From contig NZ_KV812016.1 of the NCBI RefSeq assembly GCF_001813295.1, positions 148,661 to 212,660 of the forward strand: a stretch of 64,000 nt of DNA, written 5' to 3'. Shown in pieces: positions 17,593-25,499 of the stretch. The position numbers and the translations under genes are program-made. Numbering within the stretch: the stretch's first letter is position 1; each line of letters begins with the position of its first letter. Under the pieces are notes generated by a model. The model was not told where the DNA came from, did no database searches, and worked only from the letters and a program-made list of their open reading frames with translations. The DNA is from Streptococcus sp. HMSC072G04. Its GTDB lineage: Bacteria > Bacillota > Bacilli > Lactobacillales > Streptococcaceae.

Positions 17593-19164
17593 TTGAAATT
17601 TAACGAATTTAACTTGTCTGCTGCACTATTAGCAGAAATTGAAAAAGCTGGCTTTGTAGAAGCAAGCCCGATCCAAGAACAAACTATTCCTTTGGCACTT
17701 GAAGGAAAAGATGTCATCGGTCAAGCGCAAACAGGGACTGGTAAAACAGCTGCTTTCGGTCTTCCAACGTTGGAGAAGATTGATGTCGATAACACAGTGA
17801 TCCAAGCCCTTGTCATTGCCCCAACGCGTGAGTTGGCGGTTCAAAGTCAGGAAGAATTGTTCCGCTTTGGACGCAGTAAGGGTGTTAAAGTTCGCTCTGT
17901 CTACGGTGGATCAAGCATTGAAAAGCAAATTAAAGCTTTGAAGTCAGGCGCTCACATCGTTGTGGGAACACCTGGACGTTTGCTAGATTTGATCAAGCGC
18001 AAGGCCTTGAAACTCGATCATATTGAAACCTTGATCCTGGATGAAGCAGATGAAATGCTCAATATGGGCTTCTTGGAAGATATCGAAGCAATCATTAGCC
18101 GTGTTCCAGAAACACGCCAAACCTTGCTCTTTTCAGCAACGATGCCAGAAGCTATCAAACGCATCGGTGTTCAGTTTATGAAAGAGCCAGAACACGTTAA
18201 GATTGCGGCCAAAGAATTGACAACTGACTTGGTCGATCAATACTATATTCGCGTCAAAGAAGGCGAAAAATTTGATACCATGACTCGATTGATGGATGTC
18301 GAGCAGCCTGAACTTGCTATCGTCTTTGGTCGTACCAAACGCCGGGTCGATGAATTGACTCGTGGCTTGAAGATTCGTGGCTTCCGGGCAGAAGGAATTC
18401 ACGGAGATTTGGATCAAAACAAACGTCTCCGAGTGCTTCGTGACTTTAAAAATGGGAACTTGGACGTCTTGGTAGCAACAGACGTGGCGGCACGTGGTTT
18501 GGATATTTCAGGTGTGACCCATGTCTACAACTACGATATTCCACAAGATCCAGAAAGCTATGTTCACCGGATTGGACGGACAGGTCGTGCTGGGAAAACT
18601 GGGCAATCCATTACCTTTGTATCGCCAAATGAAATGGGCTATTTGCAAATCATTGAGAACTTGACCAAAAAGCGGATGAAGGGAATGAAACCTGCAACAG
18701 CAGAAGAAGCCTTCCAAGCGAAAAAACAAGTAGCACTGAAGAAAATTGAGCGAGATTTTGAAGATGAAAAAATCCGGACCAACTTTGAGAAGTTTGGCAA
18801 GGATGCTCGCAAATTGGCTGCAGAATTCACTCCTGAAGAATTAGCTATGTATATTTTGAGCTTGACCGTTCAAGATCCAGACAGTCTTCCAGAAGTTGAA
18901 ATTGCGCGTGAAAAACCATTGCCATTCAAACCATCTGGTGGTGGCTTTGGTGGAAAAGGCAAAGGTGGCCGTGGAAATGGTCGTCGTGGAGACCAACGCC
19001 GTGATCGAAATCGCAGAGATGACCGTGAAGGTGGACGCCGTGATTTCAAACGCAAGTCCAATAAAAATAGCCGAGACTTTGAAGGCAAAGGCAACAAACG
19101 TCCTCACCGTACTTCCAATGAAAAGAAAAATGGATTTGTCATCCGCAATAAAGGGGATAAATAA
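17593..19164 (+). CDS. cshA: DEAD-box RNA helicase CshA
   Basis: A 523-residue ATP-dependent RNA helicase that unwinds RNA in degradation and ribosome assembly, important in the cold. Motifs in order: Q motif ([11 protein letters not shown]), Walker A ([11 protein letters not shown]), [18 protein letters not shown] ([10 protein letters not shown]), SAT, then domain 2 with [14 protein letters not shown] and [10 protein letters not shown]. The C-terminal 80 residues are a basic Gly/Arg/Asp-rich tail typical of Gram-positive CshA. The start is a TTG with only a purine-rich AGAAAGAAGAAAG before it. Expression is probably controlled through the structured leader. Confidence 0.93.
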   Translation: MKFNEFNLSAALLAEIEKAGFVEASPIQEQTIPLALEGKDVIGQAQTGTGKTAAFGLPTLEKIDVDNTVIQALVIAPTRELAVQSQEELFRFGRSKGVKVRSVYGGSSIEKQIKALKSGAHIVVGTPGRLLDLIKRKALKLDHIETLILDEADEMLNMGFLEDIEAIISRVPETRQTLLFSATMPEAIKRIGVQFMKEPEHVKIAAKELTTDLVDQYYIRVKEGEKFDTMTRLMDVEQPELAIVFGRTKRRVDELTRGLKIRGFRAEGIHGDLDQNKRLRVLRDFKNGNLDVLVATDVAARGLDISGVTHVYNYDIPQDPESYVHRIGRTGRAGKTGQSITFVSPNEMGYLQIIENLTKKRMKGMKPATAEEAFQAKKQVALKKIERDFEDEKIRTNFEKFGKDARKLAAEFTPEELAMYILSLTVQDPDSLPEVEIAREKPLPFKPSGGGFGGKGKGGRGNGRRGDQRRDRNRRDDREGGRRDFKRKSNKNSRDFEGKGNKRPHRTSNEKKNGFVIRNKGDK

Positions 19165-19173
19165 GTCCGAAGG

Positions 19174-19199
19174 AACGGTCTAGCAATAGGCCGTTTTTT
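19174..19199 (+). terminator. Terminator of cshA
   Basis: AACGGTCT (19174-19181) pairs with AGGCCGTT (19188-19195), followed by Ts. Confidence 0.85.
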
Positions 19200-19214
19200 A
19201 TATGAAAATCAAAA

Positions 19215-19247
19215 ATACAAGGGTTAACTAGCTGTTAACCCTTGTAT
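19215..19247. repeat. Perfect 14-bp inverted repeat
   Basis: ATACAAGGGTTAAC and its exact complement are separated by TAGCT. It lies after the cshA terminator and before a small ORF. It lacks a clear T-run, so an operator or mRNA stem is as likely as a terminator. Confidence 0.7.
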
Positions 19248-19265
19248 ATTTATAAGGAGACCTAA

Positions 19266-19424
19266 ATGATAACTGACTCTTTTAGAAAAATGTATCATGA
19301 TAAGGAGCATCCAAAAAAGTCAGACAACAGAAAGAATGAATTCCTAAAATGGAATATTTCTGTTAACATATTAAGTCTACAATTATTTCTAAGCTTTGTC
19401 AAGAATTTTTTCTTATTTTTTTAA
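19266..19424 (+). CDS. Possible 52-residue small protein
   Basis: An open frame preceded by AAGGAG at good spacing. The N-terminal 30 residues are charged (MITDSFRKMYHDKEHPKKSD) and the C-terminal 20 are hydrophobic (ILSLQLFLSFVKNFFLFF). I do not recognise it. There is no clear promoter, but a 33-bp palindrome lies just upstream. It may be a genuine small membrane-associated peptide or a decayed gene start. The rest of the gap before the epimerase gene holds only that gene's promoter. Confidence 0.35.
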   Translation: MITDSFRKMYHDKEHPKKSDNRKNEFLKWNISVNILSLQLFLSFVKNFFLFF

Positions 19425-19448
19425 AATTTTTGACTAGAAAAATAAAAA

Positions 19449-19476
19449 TTGACAATCTCTTCTAAAAGGTTATAAT
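19449..19476 (+). promoter_or_regulatory. Promoter of the aldose epimerase-like gene
   Basis: TTGACA, a 16-bp spacer, and TATAAT: a near-consensus promoter about 40 bases before the gene. Confidence 0.85.
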
Positions 19477-19515
19477 GAATATAATAACTATACTAATTAT
19501 AAAGAGGTGTCGTCC

Positions 19516-20409
19516 ATGGTGATTGCATTAAAAAATGATGATCTAGAACTACAATTTAAGACATTTGGAGGGGAATTGAGCTCTATTCGAAGTAAAGAAG
19601 GCATAGAATATCTCTGGCAAGGGGATCCAGAGTATTGGTCAGGACAAGCGCCCGTTCTGTTTCCAATTTGTGGGAGCGTTCGTAATGGCCAAGTGCAGTA
19701 TCATCTAAAAGATGGAGTGAAGACAGGCCAGCTTCCAAGACACGGCCTTATTCGCAAGAGAGAGTTTGAACTCAAAGAACAAACAGACCATCGTCTTGTC
19801 TTTGAAATCAGCTCTAACGACGAAAGCTTACAAAATTATCCTTACCATTTTCGAGTGGAAATCGCTTATGAATTGAAAGGGAAAGAAATCACCATCACCT
19901 ATCGCGTGCAAAATCTAGAGTCAGATCAAGTCATGCCTTATTTCATTGGAGGGCATCCAGCCTTTCGTTGTCCCCTTTTAGCAGATGAAGACTATGAAGA
20001 CTACGAGTTGATTTTTGAAAAAGAAGAAAGCTGTAGCGTTCCTCTCTTGTTCACAGAAACCGGTTTGGTTGATCGCCTGCAGCGGACGCCATTTTTAGAC
20101 CATAGTCGTAGCCTACCTTTGCGCCATGAACTGTTTGAAAAAGACGCCATTATTTTAGATCAATTAGCCTCCAAATCTGTGCAGCTCCTCTCGAAAAAAT
20201 CCGGTAAAGGTTTGGAATTTGACTTTGCAGATTTTGAGAATCTCGTCCTTTGGTCTACCAATAACAAGGGCCCTTTCATTGCCTTAGAGCCTTGGACGGG
20301 TATTTCCACATCTGCAGAAGAGGGAGATTTCTTCGAAGATAAAAAGGGTGTGATCCAGTTGGCTCCTCAAGAGACACGGAGTCACCAGTACCGTATCACC
20401 ATTTTGTAA
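19516..20409 (+). CDS. Aldose 1-epimerase family protein (LacX-like)
   Basis: A 297-residue galactose mutarotase-fold protein. It carries the family pattern APVLFPICGSVRNG, a conserved His in PRHGLIRKREF, and GGHPAFRCPL, followed by an acidic stretch and SAEEGDFFEDKKG near the end. Members interconvert sugar anomers or bind carbohydrate; this LacX-like branch is poorly characterised. I chose the ATG at 19516 because AAAGAGGTG sits 7 nt upstream; a GTG at 19507 overlaps that site. A strong promoter serves it alone. Confidence 0.87.
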   Translation: MVIALKNDDLELQFKTFGGELSSIRSKEGIEYLWQGDPEYWSGQAPVLFPICGSVRNGQVQYHLKDGVKTGQLPRHGLIRKREFELKEQTDHRLVFEISSNDESLQNYPYHFRVEIAYELKGKEITITYRVQNLESDQVMPYFIGGHPAFRCPLLADEDYEDYELIFEKEESCSVPLLFTETGLVDRLQRTPFLDHSRSLPLRHELFEKDAIILDQLASKSVQLLSKKSGKGLEFDFADFENLVLWSTNNKGPFIALEPWTGISTSAEEGDFFEDKKGVIQLAPQETRSHQYRITIL

Positions 20410-20415
20410 ATGAAA

Positions 20416-20449
20416 AACCGTTGGACTATGGAGTCCGACGGTTCTTTTT
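20416..20449. terminator. Terminator between the epimerase and GIY-YIG genes
   Basis: AACCGT/ACGGTT and GGACT/AGTCC form one long stem with T-rich and A-rich flanks. It overlaps the 3' end of the convergent GIY-YIG gene. Confidence 0.8.
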
Positions 20450-20689
20450 GATATAGTTTAGCTTTGCTTGGCGGGATTTCTTTTTAAAGAGAGCCTCGGC
20501 AGACATAGCAGAGGGTTTATCTGGATAGGATTCTTGATAAAGAAGTTTAACGGGGAGGCGAGCCCGTGTGTATTTGGCGCCTTTTCCAGCATTGTGAGTC
20601 TTTAGGCGTTTTTCGACATCCGTGGTGTAGCCAGTGTAGAGGGAGCCATCCGCACACTCTAGGACATACATGTAAGCCTTAGTTTCCAT
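20426..20689 (-). CDS. GIY-YIG nuclease family protein (YhbQ/UPF0213-like)
   Basis: An 87-residue single-domain GIY-YIG protein. The motif pair is visible as [18 protein letters not shown], with conserved Arg in [23 protein letters not shown] and a C-terminal Glu/Lys helix. Family members are small nucleases or nuclease-like proteins of mostly unknown role in DNA metabolism. I chose the start [10 protein letters not shown] by family comparison; the frame is open for 14 codons more. It overlaps the end of the methyltransferase gene by 11 bp, so the two are probably translated from one mRNA. Confidence 0.87.
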   Translation of the reverse strand: METKAYMYVLECADGSLYTGYTTDVEKRLKTHNAGKGAKYTRARLPVKLLYQESYPDKPSAMSAEALFKKKSRQAKLNYIKKNRRTP

Positions 20690-21425
20690 AGTAGATCTCA
20701 TGAATCTCGTCTGTATAGCTGCCGTCTTCATTGTGAATAAAGAGGGGAGGCAGAATTTTTAAACCATCCAGTGAGCCATCCTTGATCGCCTCAATCAACA
20801 ACATATTCGCCTCTTTGGTCACTTTGGGATAGACAAACTGGATCCGCTTAGGTGCAAGATTGTAACGCTTCATGGTTTCAATGATATCTAAAAAGCGATC
20901 TGGACGATGGACCATCGCTAAGCGGCCATTTGATTTGAGAACCCGCTGGGCCACATGGCAAATCTCATCTAAGTTGGTCGTAATTTCATGCCGAGCTAAG
21001 AGGTAGTGTTCACTCTCATTGAGATTGGAATGTTCATCTACCTTGAAATAAGGAGGATTGCAGAGGATGATATCCACCTTACTCCCCTTGATGTGTTGAG
21101 GCAAATGCTTGAGGTCATCGGTGATCATGGACATTTGCTGGTTCAAGCCATTGAGAGCAATGGAGCGGGTAGCCATATCCGCTAGACGTTCCTGAATTTC
21201 GACACCAATGATCTGGGCCTCTGTCCGAGTGCTTGCAAAGAGTCCCACAGCCCCATTTCCAGCGCAGAGATCTACGATCAAGCCCCGCTTGGGCAATTTT
21301 GGAAAGCGCGAGAGCAGGACGCTATCCACGGAGTAACTAAAGACTTCCCGATTTTGTATAATTTTCACATCACTTGAAAAAAGTTGATTGACGCGCTCGC
21401 CGTCTTTTAATTCGATATCTGTCAT
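20679..21425 (-). CDS. tRNA1(Val) (adenine-N6)-methyltransferase-like protein
   Basis: A 248-residue class I SAM-dependent methyltransferase. The SAM-binding motif is [15 protein letters not shown] and the catalytic amino-methyltransferase motif is CNPPYF, as in TrmN6/YfiC, which methylates A37 of tRNA-Val. The N-terminal [20 protein letters not shown] and the C-terminal RIQFVYPK also match that family. Exact substrate is inferred. The GIY-YIG gene follows with overlap, a common pair in streptococci. Confidence 0.88.
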   Translation of the reverse strand: MTDIELKDGERVNQLFSSDVKIIQNREVFSYSVDSVLLSRFPKLPKRGLIVDLCAGNGAVGLFASTRTEAQIIGVEIQERLADMATRSIALNGLNQQMSMITDDLKHLPQHIKGSKVDIILCNPPYFKVDEHSNLNESEHYLLARHEITTNLDEICHVAQRVLKSNGRLAMVHRPDRFLDIIETMKRYNLAPKRIQFVYPKVTKEANMLLIEAIKDGSLDGLKILPPLFIHNEDGSYTDEIHEIYYGN

Positions 21426-21474
21426 GGCTCTATTATAGCATGAAAAGAGGCTTGGGGAAAGATCGATAAAACAT

Positions 21475-21507
21475 AAAAAGTTGAGAGTTTTACTCTCAAC
21501 TTTTTTT
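21475..21507 (-). terminator. Terminator of the P-type ATPase gene
   Basis: GTTGAGAG/CTCTCAAC with A/T tracts on both sides; it directly abuts the ATPase stop codon. Confidence 0.85.
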
Positions 21508-23845
21508 AATCAAATTCATATTTTTGGAGAATTGTAGTGAGGATAAAGACTCCTGTAAAGATGGCCATCAATGCCAGATAAACTGGGAAAGTAGTGGCTG
21601 TAAGGAGGGAAATCTCGATCAAGTTTTTCAACACGATCGCAGATGCGTAGAATCCTACTACAGAGAAGAGAATGAGGAGGGCCCGCCAGATATTTAGTGG
21701 CAGGCAAGCACGGATAACGGATAGGAAACCGATGGATCCAAGTAAGTAGTAGGATACAGTAGACATATCGGCTGCAGACCAACCATGGCTTGCTCCCCAA
21801 AGGCGAATAAACAAGACACTAAAGACGACCATCAAGGCGCTTGGTAAGGCTAACAGAAGGGAACGTCTCAAGAAGTGTTTTTCAACCGGTTTGATATTGC
21901 GTTCAAAGGTCAATACAAATGGTGGGAATCCTTCGACGAATTGGTCGATCAGGGTGATTTGAATAGGAATGAAAGGGAAAATCAGCAAATAGTTGACGTT
22001 AAAGAAGAGAGCACTGGCGATACAGATGATAGCCAAGAGGAAGGAATAGATCGTTTTGATAAAGAAGATTGGAGCGATTCGTCCAATGTTATTCACCACA
22101 CGACGGCCTTCAAAAAGAATTTCTGGAACGTCATTAAAGTCAGAGTTCAAAAGAACAATATTGGCAATTTGACGGGTTGCGGGATCTCCTTCAGCCATCA
22201 CGATGGAGCAGTCTGCTTCGCGAAGAGCAAGAATATCATTGACCCCATCTCCTGTCATAGCAGTCGTCCGACCAGCTGCTTTCAAGGTTTGGATAAGCAG
22301 TTTTTTCTGGTGAGGGGACACGCGCCCAAAGATAGCTGTTTCTTCTGCTTGATCCACTAATTGATCATCAGAAATTTTTGAACAATCGATGTAGTTCTCA
22401 TAATTTTCGAAGCCAGCTTGTTGAGCGATATAAGAGACCGTCACAGGGTTGTCACCAGAGATGATTTTGAGATCCACTCCTTGAGAGCGCAAATACTCAA
22501 GAGTATCTGAAGCCCCTTCACGAATGGGGTCTGTAATCTCAATAACCGCAATCCCTTCAAGATTTTCAGGCAGATTCAATTCCTGCATGCTGATCAGTTC
22601 TGAACTATGAGCCAAGACGAGCACGCGTGATCCACGAGCTTGTGCTTCGACGACAGCAGCTGGATTTTCTTGAAGGAGCATTTCAGGAGCACCGAGAAAG
22701 ACGGTTCCAAGGTTGGATAGGTGCATGGCTCCCCATTTCCGATCACTTGAGAAAGGAATAATGTTTTCCGCAGTATAAGCATGCTCCAACTCCCCATAAG
22801 CCTTGCGAATAGCTTGAGCAGTAGGATTGGTGTCCTCGCTATATTGCATGTAAGCAGAGAGGATGACCTGGATCGTCTGTTCAGAAAAATGATCAGATAA
22901 GCTATGGAGAGTTTCAACTGTCATCTTCCCTTGGGTGATGGTACCGGTCTTATCAAGGCACAAGGTATCCACACGCGCCAGGGTTTCTACTGAGTACATT
23001 TCTTGGACAAGAACCTTGCGCATACCGAGCTTAATAACCGCTGTCAAAAGAGACGTAACTGTCAGTAAAGCGATTCCTTTTGGCAACATTCCCAGGAGAG
23101 CTGTGGAAGAATTCACGACAGAATCCTTGATTGGCAGCATCTTGATCAACAATGCTTCAAAGAAGAGGGCAAGGCCAAATGGAATGATAATTTTACCAGT
23201 GAAGCTTGAAATTTTCGCTAAGTTATAAAGAATACGCGAATTGATAGGCTTCAAGGTTTTAGCTTCCATCATCAGTTTGTTGGCATAGTTGTTTGCTCCA
23301 ACTCGCTTGACACGGGCATAGACTTGACCACTGGCAATATAACTACCAGAAAGCAGTTCATCGCCAACTTCTTTTAAGACCAGATCACTCTCACCAGTCA
23401 GCATAGCCTCATTGGCTTCAGCGATACCAGACATGACTTCGGCATCACTAGGGATCTGCTCACCCGAAGATAAGAGCATTAAATCACCCAGAACAAGCTT
23501 TTCTGGTGGAATCGCATCTTTTTCCCCGTCTCGAATGACAGTCACTAGCTCACGACTCATGAGGTTGAGCTTATCAATCATCCGCTTGGCGCGCATCTCG
23601 GTCATGATTCCTGTAATGGCATTGAAGCAAATAACCGCGAAAAAGATCATATTGCTCCAGGCCTGTACAGCAGCCAAGGCTACGGCAATCACAAAGTTTA
23701 AGGTATTAAACAAGGTGAAGACGTTGCGCTTGATGATTTGCCAGGTACTGGTACTTGTATTCGTTGTAAAATCATTGGTTTGTCCGCGATCCATTTTCTT
23801 GCGGACTTCACTGAGGGATAACCCCTTTAATTCATTCGTTTCCAT
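21506..23845 (-). CDS. P-type cation-transporting ATPase of uncertain ion specificity
   Basis: A 779-residue P-type ATPase pumping a cation across the membrane using ATP. It has an actuator domain with TGES, the phosphorylation site DKTGTIT (Asp about 298), TGDGVNDILAL in the hinge, and about ten membrane helices. The fourth helix reads MLPKGIALLT, with Lys where calcium pumps have the PEGL Glu, so ion specificity is unclear. It resembles an uncharacterised streptococcal branch. A TTG two codons upstream is open, but I chose the ATG at 23845. No ribosome site is visible; an extended -10 lies 7 nt before the ATG, suggesting a leaderless mRNA. Confidence 0.88.
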   Translation of the reverse strand: METNELKGLSLSEVRKKMDRGQTNDFTTNTSTSTWQIIKRNVFTLFNTLNFVIAVALAAVQAWSNMIFFAVICFNAITGIMTEMRAKRMIDKLNLMSRELVTVIRDGEKDAIPPEKLVLGDLMLLSSGEQIPSDAEVMSGIAEANEAMLTGESDLVLKEVGDELLSGSYIASGQVYARVKRVGANNYANKLMMEAKTLKPINSRILYNLAKISSFTGKIIIPFGLALFFEALLIKMLPIKDSVVNSSTALLGMLPKGIALLTVTSLLTAVIKLGMRKVLVQEMYSVETLARVDTLCLDKTGTITQGKMTVETLHSLSDHFSEQTIQVILSAYMQYSEDTNPTAQAIRKAYGELEHAYTAENIIPFSSDRKWGAMHLSNLGTVFLGAPEMLLQENPAAVVEAQARGSRVLVLAHSSELISMQELNLPENLEGIAVIEITDPIREGASDTLEYLRSQGVDLKIISGDNPVTVSYIAQQAGFENYENYIDCSKISDDQLVDQAEETAIFGRVSPHQKKLLIQTLKAAGRTTAMTGDGVNDILALREADCSIVMAEGDPATRQIANIVLLNSDFNDVPEILFEGRRVVNNIGRIAPIFFIKTIYSFLLAIICIASALFFNVNYLLIFPFIPIQITLIDQFVEGFPPFVLTFERNIKPVEKHFLRRSLLLALPSALMVVFSVLFIRLWGASHGWSAADMSTVSYYLLGSIGFLSVIRACLPLNIWRALLILFSVVGFYASAIVLKNLIEISLLTATTFPVYLALMAIFTGVFILTTILQKYEFD

Positions 23846-23852
23846 AGACAAT

Positions 23853-23861
23853 ATGATATCA
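23853..23861 (-). promoter_or_regulatory. Extended -10 immediately upstream of the P-type ATPase
   Basis: On the minus strand TGATATCAT is an extended -10; exactly 7 nt separate it from the ATG. Transcription would begin at or next to the start codon. Confidence 0.5.
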
Positions 23862-23923
23862 TTTTTTTGCGAAAAAGACTATCTAGAATCGGTCCGCTGA
23901 GACATTTTTTATCTAAAAAAAGT

Positions 23924-23952
23924 TTGCGGTCAAAATCAGGATACGGTATAAT
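23924..23952 (+). promoter_or_regulatory. Promoter of plsC
   Basis: TTGCGG, 17-bp spacer, TATAAT; divergent from the ATPase promoter. Confidence 0.7.
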
Positions 23953-24018
23953 AAGAAAGAACGTTTTACAGGATGGAATATCTTGTAGAGATTAATGAAA
24001 TGGATTTGAGGAACAACT

Positions 24019-24765
24019 ATGTTTTATACCTATTTACGTGGCCTTGTTGCCTTTATTCTTTGGGTTTTAAATGGGAATGCCCATTACCATCATAAGGACA
24101 ATATTCCAGATCAGGAAGAGAACTACATATTGGTATCGCCTCACCGGACCTGGTGGGATCCAGTCTATATGGCCTTTGCGACCAAGCCAAAGCAGTTTAT
24201 CTTTATGGCGAAAAAAGAACTCTTCACCAATCGTATTTTTGGCTGGTGGATTCGTATGTGTGGGGCTTTTCCGATCGACCGTGAAAATCCGGGAGCAGAA
24301 GCCATTAAGTATCCTGTCAATATGCTGAAAAAGAGCAACCGTTCCTTGATTATGTTTCCAAGTGGAAGCCGTCATTCTCAAGACGTCAAAGGCGGTGTTG
24401 CCATCATTGCCAAAATGGCTAAGGTCCGTATCATGCCAGTGACATATACTGGTCCAAGAGACTTGAAAGGGTTGGCAACGGGTGAACGCATTGATATGAA
24501 CTTTGGACATCCGATTGATATTTCGGATATTAAAAAGATGAATGACGAAGGAGTGGTAGAAGTTGCCCGTCGTATTCAAGAGGAGTTTGACCGTTTGGAT
24601 GCGGAAGCGCAAGCGATCAACACCCCAACAAAACCGTTTATCTTGATTCGTTTGTTAAAAATCCTTTTGATTCCTCTTGTCTTAGTCGTGGCCATCTTGA
24701 CCTTGCTCTTTAGTTACCTAGCCAGCTTTGTATGGGATCCAGACAAACATCGGAAAAACAAGTAA
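24019..24765 (+). CDS. plsC: 1-acyl-sn-glycerol-3-phosphate acyltransferase
   Basis: A 248-residue PlsC-type enzyme that makes phosphatidic acid by adding a second acyl chain to lysophosphatidic acid. The catalytic H-x4-D motif is SPHRTWWDP and the glycerophosphate-binding motif is FPSGSRH, a variant of FPEGTRS. An N-terminal hydrophobic segment and a C-terminal membrane helix (about 212-238) suggest membrane attachment. It sits directly before the competence genes but ends in its own terminator. Confidence 0.9.
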   Translation: MFYTYLRGLVAFILWVLNGNAHYHHKDNIPDQEENYILVSPHRTWWDPVYMAFATKPKQFIFMAKKELFTNRIFGWWIRMCGAFPIDRENPGAEAIKYPVNMLKKSNRSLIMFPSGSRHSQDVKGGVAIIAKMAKVRIMPVTYTGPRDLKGLATGERIDMNFGHPIDISDIKKMNDEGVVEVARRIQEEFDRLDAEAQAINTPTKPFILIRLLKILLIPLVLVVAILTLLFSYLASFVWDPDKHRKNK

Positions 24766-24794
24766 AAAACTGAGAGTTTTTCTCAGTTTTTTTT
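24766..24794 (+). terminator. Terminator of plsC
   Basis: AAAACTGAGA pairs with TCTCAGTTTT, followed by a T-run. Confidence 0.88.
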
Positions 24795-24799
24795 ATTTT

Positions 24800-24807
24800 T
24801 ACGAATA
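24800..24807 (+). promoter_or_regulatory. ComX (sigma-X) box upstream of comEA
   Basis: TACGAATA preceded by a run of Ts matches the late-competence cin-box exactly and lies 23 bases before the comEA ATG. This marks comEA-comEC as induced by ComX in competent cells. Confidence 0.88.
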
Positions 24808-24830
24808 ATAAAAGTGAGAGGAGGTTTCTT

Positions 24831-25499
24831 ATGGAGGATATCATCGAAAAAATCAAAGAATATAAGCTCTTTTTAGCTCTTACTGCTATCGGACTCTTAC
24901 TTGGAGGGTATTTTCTTTTTCATCGACCTCAGTCAAGTGCATCCACCATACCGGATCTTTATCAGGCTTCTAGTTCAACTTCGAGCAAAGAAAAGGTGCA
25001 GACCACTAGTTCCAAAGAAGAAAAGACGGCGACTTCTGTGTCTGATGCACCCGAGATCATTACGGTCGATGTCAAAGGAGCCGTCAAACAACCAGGTGTC
25101 TATGAGTTGCGCTCCAATAGCAGAGTCCACGATGCTATTTATAAGGCAGGCGGGATGACAGCAGATGCCAATAGCCAATCGGTCAACTTGGCGCAAAAAC
25201 TCACCGATGAAGCAGTGATCTATGTTGCTAAAGAAGGAGAGGATGTTCCAGCACTTGGAAGTTCAGAAAGTCCTGCAACTTCGTCAGCGCCAGCAGAAAA
25301 AACAGGCAAGGTCCATTTAAATCGAGCAACCGAATCAGATCTCCAGACAGTATCAGGCATTGGCCAGAAACGTGCCCAGGACATTATCGCCTATCGCGAA
25401 GCAAATGGTCCTTTTCGATCAGTGGATGATCTGAAGAATGTTTCAGGAATCGGAGAAAAAACACTGGAGAAACTAAGAGATGCTTTCACGGTGGATTAA
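24831..25499 (+). CDS. comEA: Competence protein ComEA (DNA receptor)
   Basis: A 222-residue membrane-anchored protein that binds transforming DNA outside the cell and passes it to ComEC. Structure: one N-terminal membrane helix (13-32), a Ser/Thr/Lys-rich linker, an SLBB domain (about 72-135, with VDVKGAVKQPGVYEL) and paired helix-hairpin-helix motifs at the C-terminus (VSGIGQKRAQDIIAYR and VSGIGEKTLEKL). It is preceded by a perfect ComX box and GAGGAGG, and overlaps comEC by 20 bp. Confidence 0.95.
   Translation: MEDIIEKIKEYKLFLALTAIGLLLGGYFLFHRPQSSASTIPDLYQASSSTSSKEKVQTTSSKEEKTATSVSDAPEIITVDVKGAVKQPGVYELRSNSRVHDAIYKAGGMTADANSQSVNLAQKLTDEAVIYVAKEGEDVPALGSSESPATSSAPAEKTGKVHLNRATESDLQTVSGIGQKRAQDIIAYREANGPFRSVDDLKNVSGIGEKTLEKLRDAFTVD

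Noticed and set aside
18841-19107. Long antisense open frames opposite the cshA tail
   Set aside because: They arise from the Gly/Arg-rich codon bias of the helicase tail, with no ribosome site.
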